A stretch of 64,000 nt of DNA from Casuarius casuarius (Eukaryota; Chordata; Aves; Casuariiformes; Casuariidae). Of the stretch, positions 22,511-34,300 are shown piece by piece. Location: the NCBI GenBank assembly GCA_003342895.1, contig PTFA01000035.1:2617197-2681196 (forward strand), written 5' to 3'. The notes beneath the pieces are model-generated. The model was not told where the DNA came from, did not search any database, and saw only the letters and a list, made by a program, of their open reading frames with translations. The position numbers were made by a program, and so were the translations under genes. Each line of letters begins with the position of its first letter. The first letter of the stretch is position 1.

Positions 22511-24735
22511 AAGCTCTGTGACCCGGACGGAGCCGTCAGTAACGCAGAGCTCTTTCTGCAAAGATCATCGCTGAACCGCAGGGTCGGGCTGTTTTGTTGG
22601 GGGTTTTTTTCTGTTCTTCCCCTACCCCCCCTCCCTTTTTTTGTTCCTGTTTTTAAAAAAAAAAAAAAAGTTTTGGTTTAAGTGTTACCTTAAAAGTACT
22701 TCGTGCGCGTCCCCCTTCCAGCAGCTCTGAAGCAAGGTAAGGCTTGTCAAAGGGGAAAGGCAGCTCCATGCAGGAGAAGGCGCACAGTCCTCCGAGGGAT
22801 GGAAAAACGCGTTTCCCCGAAGGGTTCCCAACGCCACCTGCTGTTCTTTTCTCCCTGAGCCTGATGAGGACTGTCTTGCATTTCCAGCACCTAAGGTCTG
22901 CGATGCCTGCAAAAACAAAAATGAAGATGATAATGACATTGTGGAAAACCTCTGCAAAAATGACTTTGGTAAGTGGAAGCACAGTCCCTCGATTAAAGCT
23001 TGAGGGCTCAGGGTCTTATCCTGACACAATCGTGTTCAACTCCCAGTGGAGTCAGTGAGAGATGTGTCTGAAAAAAGGCAGGGCTTTGTCTTAGCTGCAG
23101 ACTGACTCGTCCATCCTATCGTGCTGACTGTTTCGGTCATGAAATGCAACATCCCAGCTCAGAATAAAAAGTGGTCCTTTTAGAGTCTTTTTCTGTTGGC
23201 TGCTTTTCTGCAAATAAGTGTTTTCAAATTGTACTCATTTATGTGGATGGCACAGGCAAGCCAAATAGTAAAATGAAAAAGAGGAATCTTTCATCTAGAA
23301 TATTGCCGGGGGAGCAGTACAGCAAAGCTTCATTTAGACGTATGAGAAAGAGCCGCATGACCGATCTCATGTATAGTAAGAAAGAAAGACTTTCTCTGCA
23401 GATTAAGAGTGAAGTTCTATATATCATTTGACAGAGAAGGTAACGCATGGACAATTGGGGATATAAACTTAATGTGAAGATCTAGGGTTAGAGGAGGACA
23501 AGAAAGCCCCTTGAACATAGACAACTGAACGGCACATTATCCACACATTAGCATTTCAAGAGAAAAGAGGAATAAGAGGGGAATCCTTTCATAATAGGTC
23601 AATGTTTATACCTGGAGACAGATTTGTAGTGTAAATATCTACAATAATTCAAAAGCTTTTCTTACCGGGGGGGGGGGGGGGGCAAGGGAGGAACCCTGAA
23701 ACCATGACTGTGGGACATAATTGCTAAAACAAGCAATAGCTTTGGCCTAGCAAATTGCACTCAGATAAATCCTCCTAAAACCAAACATGCCCCATAGATT
23801 CTTAAAGAGCCCTGTATCCCCCTCCTAGTTATTTTACCAAATCGAATGCAGCTGTTGGACCAATTTGCCCTCCATGGGATCTATTCTTTCAAAAAAACAA
23901 TACATGTGAAATATCATTTCCTTACAGGTTTGCCTAAAATCCTCTCCAGCCTAATAAATTAAGTTTAAAAGTTTTCAGCCACAGAAGAGATCAGATTTCA
24001 GATTAGGTTTAGGTCCTTGCCTTCCCAACTCCCCTTCAAATTCTAGAGTTTCAGGAAGACTCTGCTATCCCAGCAAAAAAACAGAGCGCCTGCTTAACAC
24101 AGCAAACCTACTCTCTCCCTGTTTGCAAACAGGGAAAAAGCCAGAGAAAATATTAATTCAGAAAAGAAGGAAAAAGAGGGGGAGGGGGAGCAGAGAAAAG
24201 AAACCCAAAAAAACTCAACCCTAAAGTTGATTCAAACTGAAATGACTTGCATGCCCTTTGTGGCTTTAGAAATGGAGCCACCTGCTGCCTCTTCTGTCAG
24301 CCCTGACAGTTTAATTAGCAATAGAGCACCTCCCTCCCCAGGTCCTCTTTATGTGCACTAATGGGAAAAAACCTCTCAATCTCTCTCCCTCTCTCCCTCA
24401 TCCCACTTCCCCCTCCCCTCACTCTATTAGCCTTGAAGATAAAAGTGAAGGAGATTGCCTACATCAATGGGGATACCAAGATCACCCCTGAAACAAAGAG
24501 CAAAACTATCTATAAGCTGAACGGGCTGACGGAAAGGGATCTGAGGAAGATTGTGCTCTGGCTCAAAGGTGGCCTCCAGTGTACCTGTGATGAGATGAAC
24601 GACATCAACGTCCCCTACTTGGTGATGGGGCAAAAGCAAGCTGGGGAACTGGTGATCACCTCACTGAAGCGGTGGCAGAAAGGGCAGCGGGCTTTTAAGA
24701 GGTTCTCCCGCAGCATCCGCAAACTGCAGTGTTAG
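21669..24735 (+). CDS. SFRP2: Secreted frizzled-related protein 2 (3 coding exons)
   Basis: Complete gene: exons 21669-22161, 22888-22968 and 24431-24735 join to 879 nt, giving 292 residues (human about 295). SFRP2 is a secreted Wnt-pathway modulator that binds Wnts and Frizzleds outside the cell. Residues 1 to about 21 form a signal peptide. The Frizzled-type cysteine-rich domain spans about 35-155 with all ten cysteines (C37, C47, C84, C93, C100, C111, C115, C122, C139, C149). A netrin-like domain follows (about 169-292) with C169, C172, C187, C242, C244 and the terminal C292. Both introns are GT-AG and phase 1. The start has A at -3, follows the predicted leader and begins the signal peptide. 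Motifs such as 'DFSYKRSNCKPIPA' and 'FGFPWPDMLDC' are diagnostic of SFRP2 over SFRP1/5. It lies upstream of RNF175 in the same orientation. Confidence 0.98.
22888..22968 (+). CDS. SFRP2: SFRP2 coding exon 2
   Basis: 81-bp exon with acceptor TTTCCAG and donor GTAAGT. It encodes the linker to the netrin-like domain (residues 165-191), including the conserved C-x2-C and the acidic 'NKNEDDNDI' stretch. Confidence 0.96.
23667..23682. repeat. Poly-G run in SFRP2 intron 2
   Basis: Uninterrupted run of 16 G, strand-asymmetric and prone to length error in sequencing. Confidence 0.9.
24431..24735 (+). CDS. SFRP2: SFRP2 coding exon 3
   Basis: Acceptor ATTAG preceded by a long C/T-rich tract. Encodes the netrin-like domain (residues 192-292), ending in a conserved basic stretch and terminal 'KLQC', then TAG at 24733-24735. 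Confidence 0.97.
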
Positions 24736-26060
24736 TTGCCCCTGCTCCAGCCACATCCAGCAGCTGCCTCCATCCTGAGCTCTCTGGCCCCTCGCACTCC
24801 CCTGCTTCCTCCCCTCTGAGCCTTGAGGTGCAGCAGGCATGAGACACAGGGACCGTTCCCTGAGAGAGGAGGGAGGCCTCCGTTTTTGTACATAGGTTAA
24901 AGTGTAATAAAAAATCATGACTATTTTGGGGAAGTATTAAAGTATCTTGCTTAAAGCTTTTTTTTTTTTTTTTCCTTCCTTTTTTGAGTGCAAGTGTGAC
25001 TTTGGTCTGAAGTTTTTCCCTCTTCATTCTGGTAATGCTGGTCAATTTATATTGCTGCTTCTCTGTATACATGCATGTTTGTTGTGCAGAAGTAGGAGAT
25101 GCAAAGAAAGACAGTCACATGTGTGACTGGCCTGTCACAATGGATATGACTTTTTCACTGATGTGAAATGGCTTGCCATCATATTAACACTATAAAGATC
25201 ATGTTACAACTCTTGCATGTGATACATAGGCACCAATAAGAGCATATTAACATTCTCGCATTTTTTTTTTCCACAAGTCTGAGCCCTTCCCTCTCAGAGA
25301 AATGAACAGGTTTTGGAGCTGGTTGATCTGAACGCAACTTCTGTTTTTTTAATTTTGCAAATTAAACCATCTGTAGCCTACTTGTAATATACCTAGTGGT
25401 TAACCTGAAAGAGTTGTAAAATATTGCTTTAATTAACCTTGTAAATACTCCAGATAAATGTTATATTCTTGTATATAAACTTTACATCATAGTTTACCAT
25501 TGTCTTGGTCTGTTTGGGGGGAATTTACTTTAATCTGTTCTGGCAGAATTGGGAGAAAATCATCCAACTGGGTTTTGTCATGGCAAAGCAAAACTTGTCC
25601 TTCCACCCCAAATGGCCAATAGAGAAACACCTAAAGGTTCTAGTACTGCAATCAGAAAAACAATAGTGGACTTCACTTCCCCAAAAATCAATAGGCAACC
25701 TCAAAGATCTGCTCAAGACACACAAGACTGTGGTTCAGTCAGCTCATTTTAATACATTTTCTGTTGCCCTCTTCCAGATGAAGAGTTTTCTGTTGTTGCT
25801 TTGTTTGAATGCCTGCAGTTTCATCCCATCTCAGAAGACTTTGCTCTCAGCTGATACAGAATTGCAATGACCATTTGCTTAAAAATCAAATCTATTTACA
25901 CATTTATTACATTTTAAAAAGATATGTTGAGTGCAAGAGTAGACAGAAGAGTCTAATGTGTACCTATCCAACAATTCAGAATTATTTTAATGGTAGAACA
26001 AGGCATGTCTTGTGTGTGTATATCCTCATTATTCTTACTTAGAAAGAAAATAAAAGATCA
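24736..26060 (+). other. SFRP2: SFRP2 3' UTR (extent uncertain)
   Basis: Downstream of the stop codon the sequence is AT-rich with possible poly(A) signals AATAAA at 24906-24911 and 26049-26054. The block around 25380-25500 (short AT-rich words, 'gtaaatactccagataaatg') looks like the long 3' UTR typical of this gene. Which signal is used cannot be decided from sequence alone. Confidence 0.5.
24906..24911 (+). terminator. Candidate proximal SFRP2 polyadenylation signal
   Basis: AATAAA 171 nt after the SFRP2 stop codon, with a T-rich run (24958-24974) downstream that could act as the downstream element. Confidence 0.5.
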
Positions 26061-28080
26061 TTTGCACTACCGAACAATGTAACTAAAGGAATGTTTTTCA
26101 GCATTTTTCTTAAAAATGTTTTCTGAGGAAGGGCATTGCCTACTAGAATTTTATTGTACTAATCTTGCAAAAATACAGATGCAGTCTTGCTTCCCAGTGC
26201 TGCCGCACATACAAAATTCCTCTTACCTTCACTGAGAGGATGAGAAGCCCCACATTTCCAAGAACAAAATTGTGTTGACTGCTCACAGACAAAATGCAAA
26301 TTCAGCACTACATTTTCAAGGGAAAAATCTTATTAATTTCATACCTTTCATGTTAATTTTTCCCCATCAGGATAAAAAGTTACAATTTTAAGATCCACCA
26401 TATTAAATTTGTTTTAGAAAAAAGAATCGTTGGTCCTCTCCCAAAGTCTTTGTGTACTCACTGCACCTGATACAGTCATTTGTAGGCCTGCTGTGAACAA
26501 GCAACACAAGATCAGACCTTATCAGTCTCCTTAGAAGTATAGAATAAAAAACAAACAAACAAAAAGCCCCACTCAAAACTGGCTCTCAATTCTTCTGTGA
26601 AATTGTATCCTTATTTAAAGGCCAATACATTGCTGAAATGTCATTAAAAATTTTCTTCTGAATGGACCTAGCTTCTCTGGAAACAGATTTGAGTCTTTTC
26701 TTGCCGTGGCATAATTATTTCAATACCAGCACTGTGTCCATCATGTTATAGAGCCGTGAGCATCCAGATGTCAGACAGCTCTACCCATCTCACTCAGCAT
26801 ATAACGTAATACTCGACACTGGACAGGCCCTGGGCTGAGAGGGACATGCTCATAGATAAAGGGCAGGTGGCTGAAGATGAGCCTGCAGAATATGAGATTG
26901 TGCTGAGTGGTGGAGGAAGGAGCTTTGAAGAGTCAGTAGTTGCAATGCAGTCTCCAGGGACGGAAGACAAACAGCCAGGACTGCTCCGCTCAGTCAGCCG
27001 GGAAGTGTGCTTTGCAGATACTAAGTCCTCTTACAGCAACAATAAAATTATCTTAATTGGGCTGTCCTTGAAGGCAGCAGTACTGACACTGATGAGCACA
27101 GACAGGTCACAAGTTACTCACTCTGGGGTTATACTAAGGCCAAAACATAACAAATTTTTGCTAAATCAGTCAGATGTATGAAAAGATATGATCTACGACC
27201 AACATCACTCCGTCGTAAAATACACTCCTCTTCCTCCATCACAAAGTAAACACTGTTACACCAGCAAAATCACACTCCTGTCAGGACAATTTCAGGAGAA
27301 TAAGAATAAATGAGACTGGCAAACATTCAATTTTACGAGTATAATCAGCGACCAGGACTAGGAGCATTCTGCCAGTACCTTACACCTCTACTGATAAAAC
27401 CTTCTAAATGCAGCCCTGGACTGAATGGTGAATTGGCAGTGGCAAAACAACCTTTCAGATAAACAGGATTTAGGCAAATGTGAAGAGCAATAGGACTCAC
27501 GTTCTCTCAATTTAGTTACATAACATGTTATTCTAATGGCATCACTTTAAAAGAGGGGTAATATTCAGCACACCACAGAGAGGGAGAGTCAGTGTTTGTG
27601 TTGCACACTGTTTCCAAAGGTGTGTAAAACAGACATTGCAACTATTCAATCAAAAATTATGATTTTAAAGTCACAGCTTGCGGAAGTTTCATCTCCCAGA
27701 TGCTGGTAAAGAAGTAAACATACAGAAACTTCACATTTTCACCCTTACTCTAATTTGCTCAACAATAATTGAAATTCTTTTGATTGTGTCAGGCAAAGAG
27801 AGAACCAAATGTGCAACAAAAACTTATGCAGATCTGTTACCTCTGCTCAGTGCTTCACATTTATTTCAGAGTTACTTCATGGTATGGTATGGTATGGTAC
27901 GGTATGGTTCTAGCAGAAAAAATTTGCAGTTGATGAAAAATGGCAACCCACTGTTGCATTTTTCAGACACTTTTTGTCTTCTTGTAATTGAAAAAACATT
28001 GTTAGGCAGCCAATTATGTAGCTCCCATTGTATTTGCTTTCATAAAAACTATAAAAGCAGTTGACTACAATGGATTAGTT
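26061..28080. other. Intergenic, no gene recognised
   Basis: AT-rich DNA without a recognisable gene. The open frame near 26846-27181 has no family I recognise and no splice or conservation support. A short (GGTAT)n run at 27881-27908 is the only evident repeat. Confidence 0.45.
27881..27908. repeat. (GGTAT)n pentanucleotide microsatellite
   Basis: About five and a half copies of GGTAT with one T-to-C change. Confidence 0.85.
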
Positions 28081-28084
28081 TAAG

Positions 28085-28315
28085 AACAATAATAATGATA
28101 CTTGACATTTATACAGAAGTTTCCATTTAAATTTCTCAGACTTCCTTCACAAAAATAAGCATTAATATCCCTATTTCGCAGATCAGGAAAATGAGGCACA
28201 GTGAGGTGAAATAACTCACTCAGAACCACCCAGCAAGTCCTTTAGTCATAAAGAGAAGCATATTTTTGACTCCAAGTTTTACACTCTAATCACTAGACCA
28301 CAGCAATTGGAATGA
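28085..28315 (-). repeat. MIR-like ancient SINE relic
   Basis: Clear reverse-complement MIR architecture: 'cttgacatttatacagaagt', 'atccctatttcgcagatcag', 'gaaaatgaggcacagtgagg', 'accacccagcaagtc' and 'ctctaatcactagaccaca'. It is diverged but collinear over about 230 bp. Confidence 0.65.
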
Positions 28316-31300
28316 TTTAGCTTGGTATATAATCAAGGCATAATAGTAACCAAAGGTTCCCTTCAACTTCTTTTTCCTCCCCCTCGAATGTGTAAAAAAA
28401 TGATGGTCCAAATTCAAATTTAAAATCCATTGGCAATGTTCCTTGCAGTCTTTTCCTTTCTTCCTTATTTATCATTCTCTCTATCCCTTAATTGCTTCTT
28501 AATCCTATCCCTTTCTCTCTCACTTCTCATTCACTTGAGATGCCCATGGAGAAGCCACTCAACCTCTCTTACCCCTTTTCATACACCCACTTTTTCCCTC
28601 CGTATGTTTTATTAAAGAACTCATGTTAAGCGCACACAAGCCACACAAATCTTAATGACCAGCTTAAGATATAAAAACCTATCCGGGAAATGCAGCAAGA
28701 TACATTTTAATTTAACCATTTTCTGCAAGGACAGGAGGGAAATTAGATGCCACAAGGTCCTCCATGGGCACATGCTGGTCACCTCAGACACAGCCACTAC
28801 TCCTATTCTGCAATAGGAAAATATAAAGATACATAAAGAACAGCAAAATAAAGTATGTCTTCCCTTGCGCAGCCAGTTGTCCTGCACATCTCTCTGCCTG
28901 TTGTTATACCCTATATTCCCCACCTGGGCCACGGTGCCTCTCTCTCAACAGTCTCTGCTAGACGCTTCCAGATACCTCATTACATCTCTTCAGTCACCAA
29001 GGGGACAGGCTCAAGCGGAGCCACCATGACACAAGAACGGACCACCTTATTGTCCCTGGGCACCAGCTGGACCGTGAGTGCTCTCCTTGCAGCTGGCAGG
29101 GCAGCTCCTTCGCTGCTGCTTCTGCTACCTGCTGCCACTCTCGCCAGACCTACCAGCTGCATGAGCACTCATGGTGCACCCGTGGTCACCAATGCCAGAG
29201 AAAAGGTGACAGATTGATCGTTACCAGAAGAGTAGGAGGCCTCCCTTCGGTCAGGTTGCCAAGGCTTTTGTTATTGGAGCCAGAGGTTCTTACTTCCAGG
29301 GTTCAGAGATATGCCTGTACGATTTATCTAGAAGTTGCCTTCTTATCAGCAGATGCAGATCCAGTACAGCCTGACTGTCTGATGAAACAACCACAGGAAT
29401 GGATCTTGTTTGCCTCTGCGTGAAGAGAAGAGTGCAAGATACGCACATCATAGGAACCCAAGACCTCAGGCTGTCTTACAAATATAAATTAGCTCATGCT
29501 ATATCCCTCTGGGTTTAATAGGGTAACGTTTTCCAAATGCATCAAACCCACTTTAAGGTGAGCTCTGGGCTCCTAAATCACCTAGATGCCTTGGAAAATA
29601 TTAGCCACTATCCCCCACTTTGCAGGCACAGAGTTAAAGCCAGTTGGCCGAGGTCAGCTAGCAAGCTTGTCACCCAGCCAGAAGAAACACCTCAGCAATC
29701 AGCCAGCCAGCCCATCGGTCTCACGACTGATCAAAATGACTAACGAACACACAAAGCTGAAGAGCAAAGCAGCTGGTGTAGCAGACTTCAAAAGCAATTA
29801 CTGTACACACAGAAAGGCTGTCTCACAAGGAAGCACCATGCAAGTTAGGAGGCATGCTAAATGTCTTCCAGGGTAGACACAAAAAATAGCATATATGCCA
29901 TTTAAATCCCATGATATGACAATAATATTAATGCAGGTCTTTAAAAACCCAAATGATTCAGATCATCCTTTCAGAAAAAATTTCAATTCATAAAGATGGT
30001 GCTAAAACAACGGAGTATTTTCTGTTTGGATACAACAGGTTGCCATTAGAGTTACAGCCTGCTAAAGCACAACTCACGGACTTAGGAATGACCTGAAAAG
30101 GTAGCAGCAATGCTAATTTAAGCACAAATGCTTTTAACTTTTCTGGTCTTTGTATTCAGACCTTAACTCTGACTGTTTAATGTCATCATTAAACATCAAC
30201 TTTCCATATGGAGCCACTATGGAGGACAACTTAGAATTTTCCATTGATACCTGTTTTTATCAGGCAAGGGATAACTAATCCTTCTTAGACATTTTCCCTG
30301 CATTGTTGGTTAGTTTCAGACTGTTAACATTGTCTAATTGCCTTTTTTGCTATGTGAATGTTAAACCATGTGCAACAGTGAACCCCAGTTGGTTACACAC
30401 TGAGACAGGTGCTTTAGTGGCTGAAGGACTCACATCACCAAGCACTCACAGAACTATCAATCATTTCAGTTTACCTTGAGACACAAACCTGAATTAAGCT
30501 ATGTCACTTTCTAAGCGAAACAATAGATAATTAAAACAGTTTAATTGTAATGCATAAGAAAAAAGTTTTGAGAGGTAGAATTTCAGAAACTAGAGCAACC
30601 AAAAAAAAAATCAGGGAAGGCAAGAAAACATATTGTAAGTTAAGAATTAAGGGGTTTAATGGTTTGTTTCTGGCAAAGGAAGAGAATGATTTTGAGGAGA
30701 ATCTTACAGCATCACACAGTCTCTCTGTTTCCTTCAAACACTGCGCTCTTCAATACCAGAAAAATTTTCAATACTCTCATTTACCTTCTGTGATCTGTTA
30801 CAATGGAATCATCCCAGTGATATTAACAGTGTTTCTTAAACAATATGGATTTTTAAATAGAGCATGGATTTTCAAAAGAGTCTATATAAGCAAAGCATAA
30901 GCCTCATTTCCAAAGTATTCTTAGATCTTGATTTTTAAGTAACCTACACAACTAACTGACCAGAAATTAACTTTGCTGGAAACAAGGCAAAAAGACATTT
31001 TGAAAACCCTGTTAGATATTTACAGGTGCTTATCTGTAGCTTGAGGTAACTAAATATATTTAAAATTTGGCTGTGCCACATAGATCCGTAAAGAGTTTAA
31101 AGTATTTGGCACCCACGGATTTTGGAAATGGGATCTAGACTGTTGAAAGTGTTAGCAGATAGAAGTATCATAATCTGACCCATAAGTTTGAAATGTTAAA
31201 ACTGTCTTAACCCTTTTTTTCATCATTTCATTGTAATACATTCCTGCAGGTCTTACTGGGAGAGTTCAAATAAGATGTTCTGGATTCCCCACAGAAACAG

Positions 31301-34300
31301 ACTTTAAACACTCTCAAGGTACCTTTGGAATTTTAAAATCAGTTCTATCTTTATGAGAAAATGCTGCATTAAAATTAATCCCTCAATACAGAACTGAGCT
31401 TTAGAAATCATGCTGGCTTCCACTAATCCTCCTCAACTTTGTGCTACCACATCAAGTAAAAGAAGAGATTTGTTTGAAATGCTGCTTTTGGCAACAAAAT
31501 GCAGCAGCAAATTACATTCATTGTTAAGACCTGCCCAGTAACTGTTGCAAGTAATTAGCATATAGAAAGGAGAAGTAATATAAAAGTCAGAAAAAAAGTA
31601 CTACAGTTAGTAAAAGGTCTCTAAAGAGACTTCTATTATCTAATGAGACTTCTCTAAACAGAAGATGGAAGAGACACTGCATCTTCTCCTTTATAAAACT
31701 CAAAAGGATCATAGGAGACATCAAGAACATGCATTAAAATAATATAGCCTATCTCCTATGAGTGCACAACCAAGCTCAAGGTGAAGTTCACCTAACAGTA
31801 AATACACTTAATGTGTGCATATTGTACCTAAATGGAGGCTGCTGCATAGAGGCTGCCCCCTCCTCCTGCCTACCCCAGCCGTGTGCTCCCATCACCTTCC
31901 TCAAGGCAGAGGTAGCAATCACACAATGCAGACAGAAAGTCATTTCAGCTTTTCTCCCAACCCAAAATCAGCCCTGAATAAAATCCACTAAATATGATGA
32001 CTGGTTTGTGGTGAGTTCAGTAGCTGACCAGAGAAACCACCTAGTCCCATAGCGGCACAATCTGATGCAAGTGGAGGTGGTGGCCAGTGCAGGTGGCAGG
32101 ACACAGACATTCTGCAAAGAAGCAAATACGTTACAGGAGGCTCAGTCCCAACCTGCCACTGTGGCTAGCCCAGCATCAAGAGAGGTTGGCGGGGTGGTGA
32201 GGATGATTAAAAGAACTTACAGGATCAAATTTGTCTCAGTACAGCTTGTCCCCACAGCACAGGAAAGGGTCCCACTGGGGATCTGCCCCACGGCCAGGCA
32301 CAGGGCCCAGGCCAGGATGCTGCTCTGGCTCTGTGAGCTCCCAAAGGGCAGGACAGCAGAAGGTTGCATCTCTTCAGACAGCAGCCCAATGACCATCTGC
32401 AAGGCAGAGGTCAGCACACTTACAACTCAGACATAAAAAACACACTTTTTTGGCCTCACAGTAATCTTGACAAGGCTGAGTAGCCAAGGCCGAGGCCTGC
32501 TGCATTTACAAACGGGGCTCTTTTCCTGCTTGCCTGTCTCCCACACTCAGTCTATCTTTGATCCTCTAAAGGAGAAAAAGGATCTAGAAGAGCTTGTGGA
32601 AAACTTTACACACAGCAGCACTCGAAAAAGAGATAAGAAGAAGGTGATGGTGAATATTGTAATGGCATAATCTATTTCAGTGGGAGATTCTTGGTGGAGA
32701 AACAGGACTTAGAAAAAGAGGGCAAGATTTGCCAGGGAATTTGGTACCAACATAGATTCTAGGTATGATTTCATGAAGTCTGAGATGATGGCCTAGAGCT
32801 GCTCCTAGGGAAATCAGCAGTAAAAATCTGCATATTTTAACACAAGCAGAGTAAATACAGTATTAACTACTTTTGAACAATTCAACTTTTTAACAGTAGG
32901 ATTATTTAATCTCTAATTGCCATGCTAGAGTTACTAGATATAAATTACGCATACAAGCACTGCTGCTCACACTGCAAGGGGAAAAACTTCAATTAGAAGA
33001 GGAACACTTTGAATAGATTTAATGGAGCCCTACCAAAGTCACTGCTCTAAGATAGCATTAACGTAACACTTTACTAAGTATGACTAAAACAGCAACCCTT
33101 ATTGTCACTCTTTCAGCGCATAAAGAAGTGGACAACTGATTGTGGGCAGGATGAAGTCATTCTCAACGCCATGCAACTTGCTAAGTGCAAAGCTGCCTGA
33201 GGCTCAGTGAAGTCAGCCTGGTGACATGTGGAGCAGATGCTGAAGGTCTGACTGCTGGATATGTTGGAAGCACTTGTCATCAGGAGGTGGCAGGAAGCTT
33301 ATGTCAGCTGGAAAAAAGTCTGGATGCTTGTTGCTAGGGCAGCGGAGAGGGTTTTGACAGATAAAAGTGTTGGTGAGCAACGACTAGAGATAAGAGTGCA
33401 GATCCCTGGGAAGGCAAAAGAGAGCTAGTTCTTCAAGTTTATCTTTAGAGATAAGGATACAACAGCCCACCGTGGACCCCCAACTTGGGGTAGGGGCTTG
33501 CACAGTCCTTAACTCATCTGCCTCTAGTTTAACCCCAGAAGGGAATCGTTAATTTGACATTTAATGCTCATTCTTGACATTATGGTACGAACGTTAAAGC
33601 TAGCAGGGAGGTTGCAGATGGGAGGAAAGCACATAGGGGAGAAAAAAAAATCTCATCTCTGTGAAGAGGCAAGTTTGCTTGAATTGACCATAAGAACCTG
33701 AATAATCAAAGTTTGCATATGCTTAGGTCTGCACCTGGCAAAGTGCAGACCTTCTTTTGTATTTCCTTTCCTCTAGAAAGGTCCTCTGGGTAAACCAGTA
33801 ACAAAGACACAGCAGATATGTCTTAAATCAGTCCTATTTGAACTGCCTGGTCCTGAAAATAATAGAGAAAAAAAGCAAAGGTTTTTATTTGTGATTGCCA
33901 GAATGTATGAATGTTAAAGAATAGGAGGAAAACCCAAGGACTATGAAAAATGCATAGTCTTCAGACAGACTGAAAAATAAGGCCTTGTTAGTAGCTGGTT
34001 TTACTTCAGGGCCAGTAAAAATAATGGAAAACAAAAAGTAGCTTGTAAAAGACTACTTTCTATTTTTGAACAAGTTTCCCCAAATGTACAATATTGCACA
34101 AAGATTTCTCAGGGCAAGAGCCTCTCGAAAAAATGTTATAAAAGCTACAGTATTAATAGTGATTTTAAACAAAGGGAGAACCCAAGGTCTGGATTTGTCA
34201 ATTTTAACACTATGGAAAGTAAGTTTCTTTATCCAAGTTACAGCTGGCTAAACTTCTTTTTATTAAATCATTTATTAGTTTGGATGAACCAAATAAATCG

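Noticed and set aside
26846..27181. 111-residue open frame downstream of SFRP2
   Set aside because: No recognisable family, no splice context and ordinary base composition; cannot be separated from chance.
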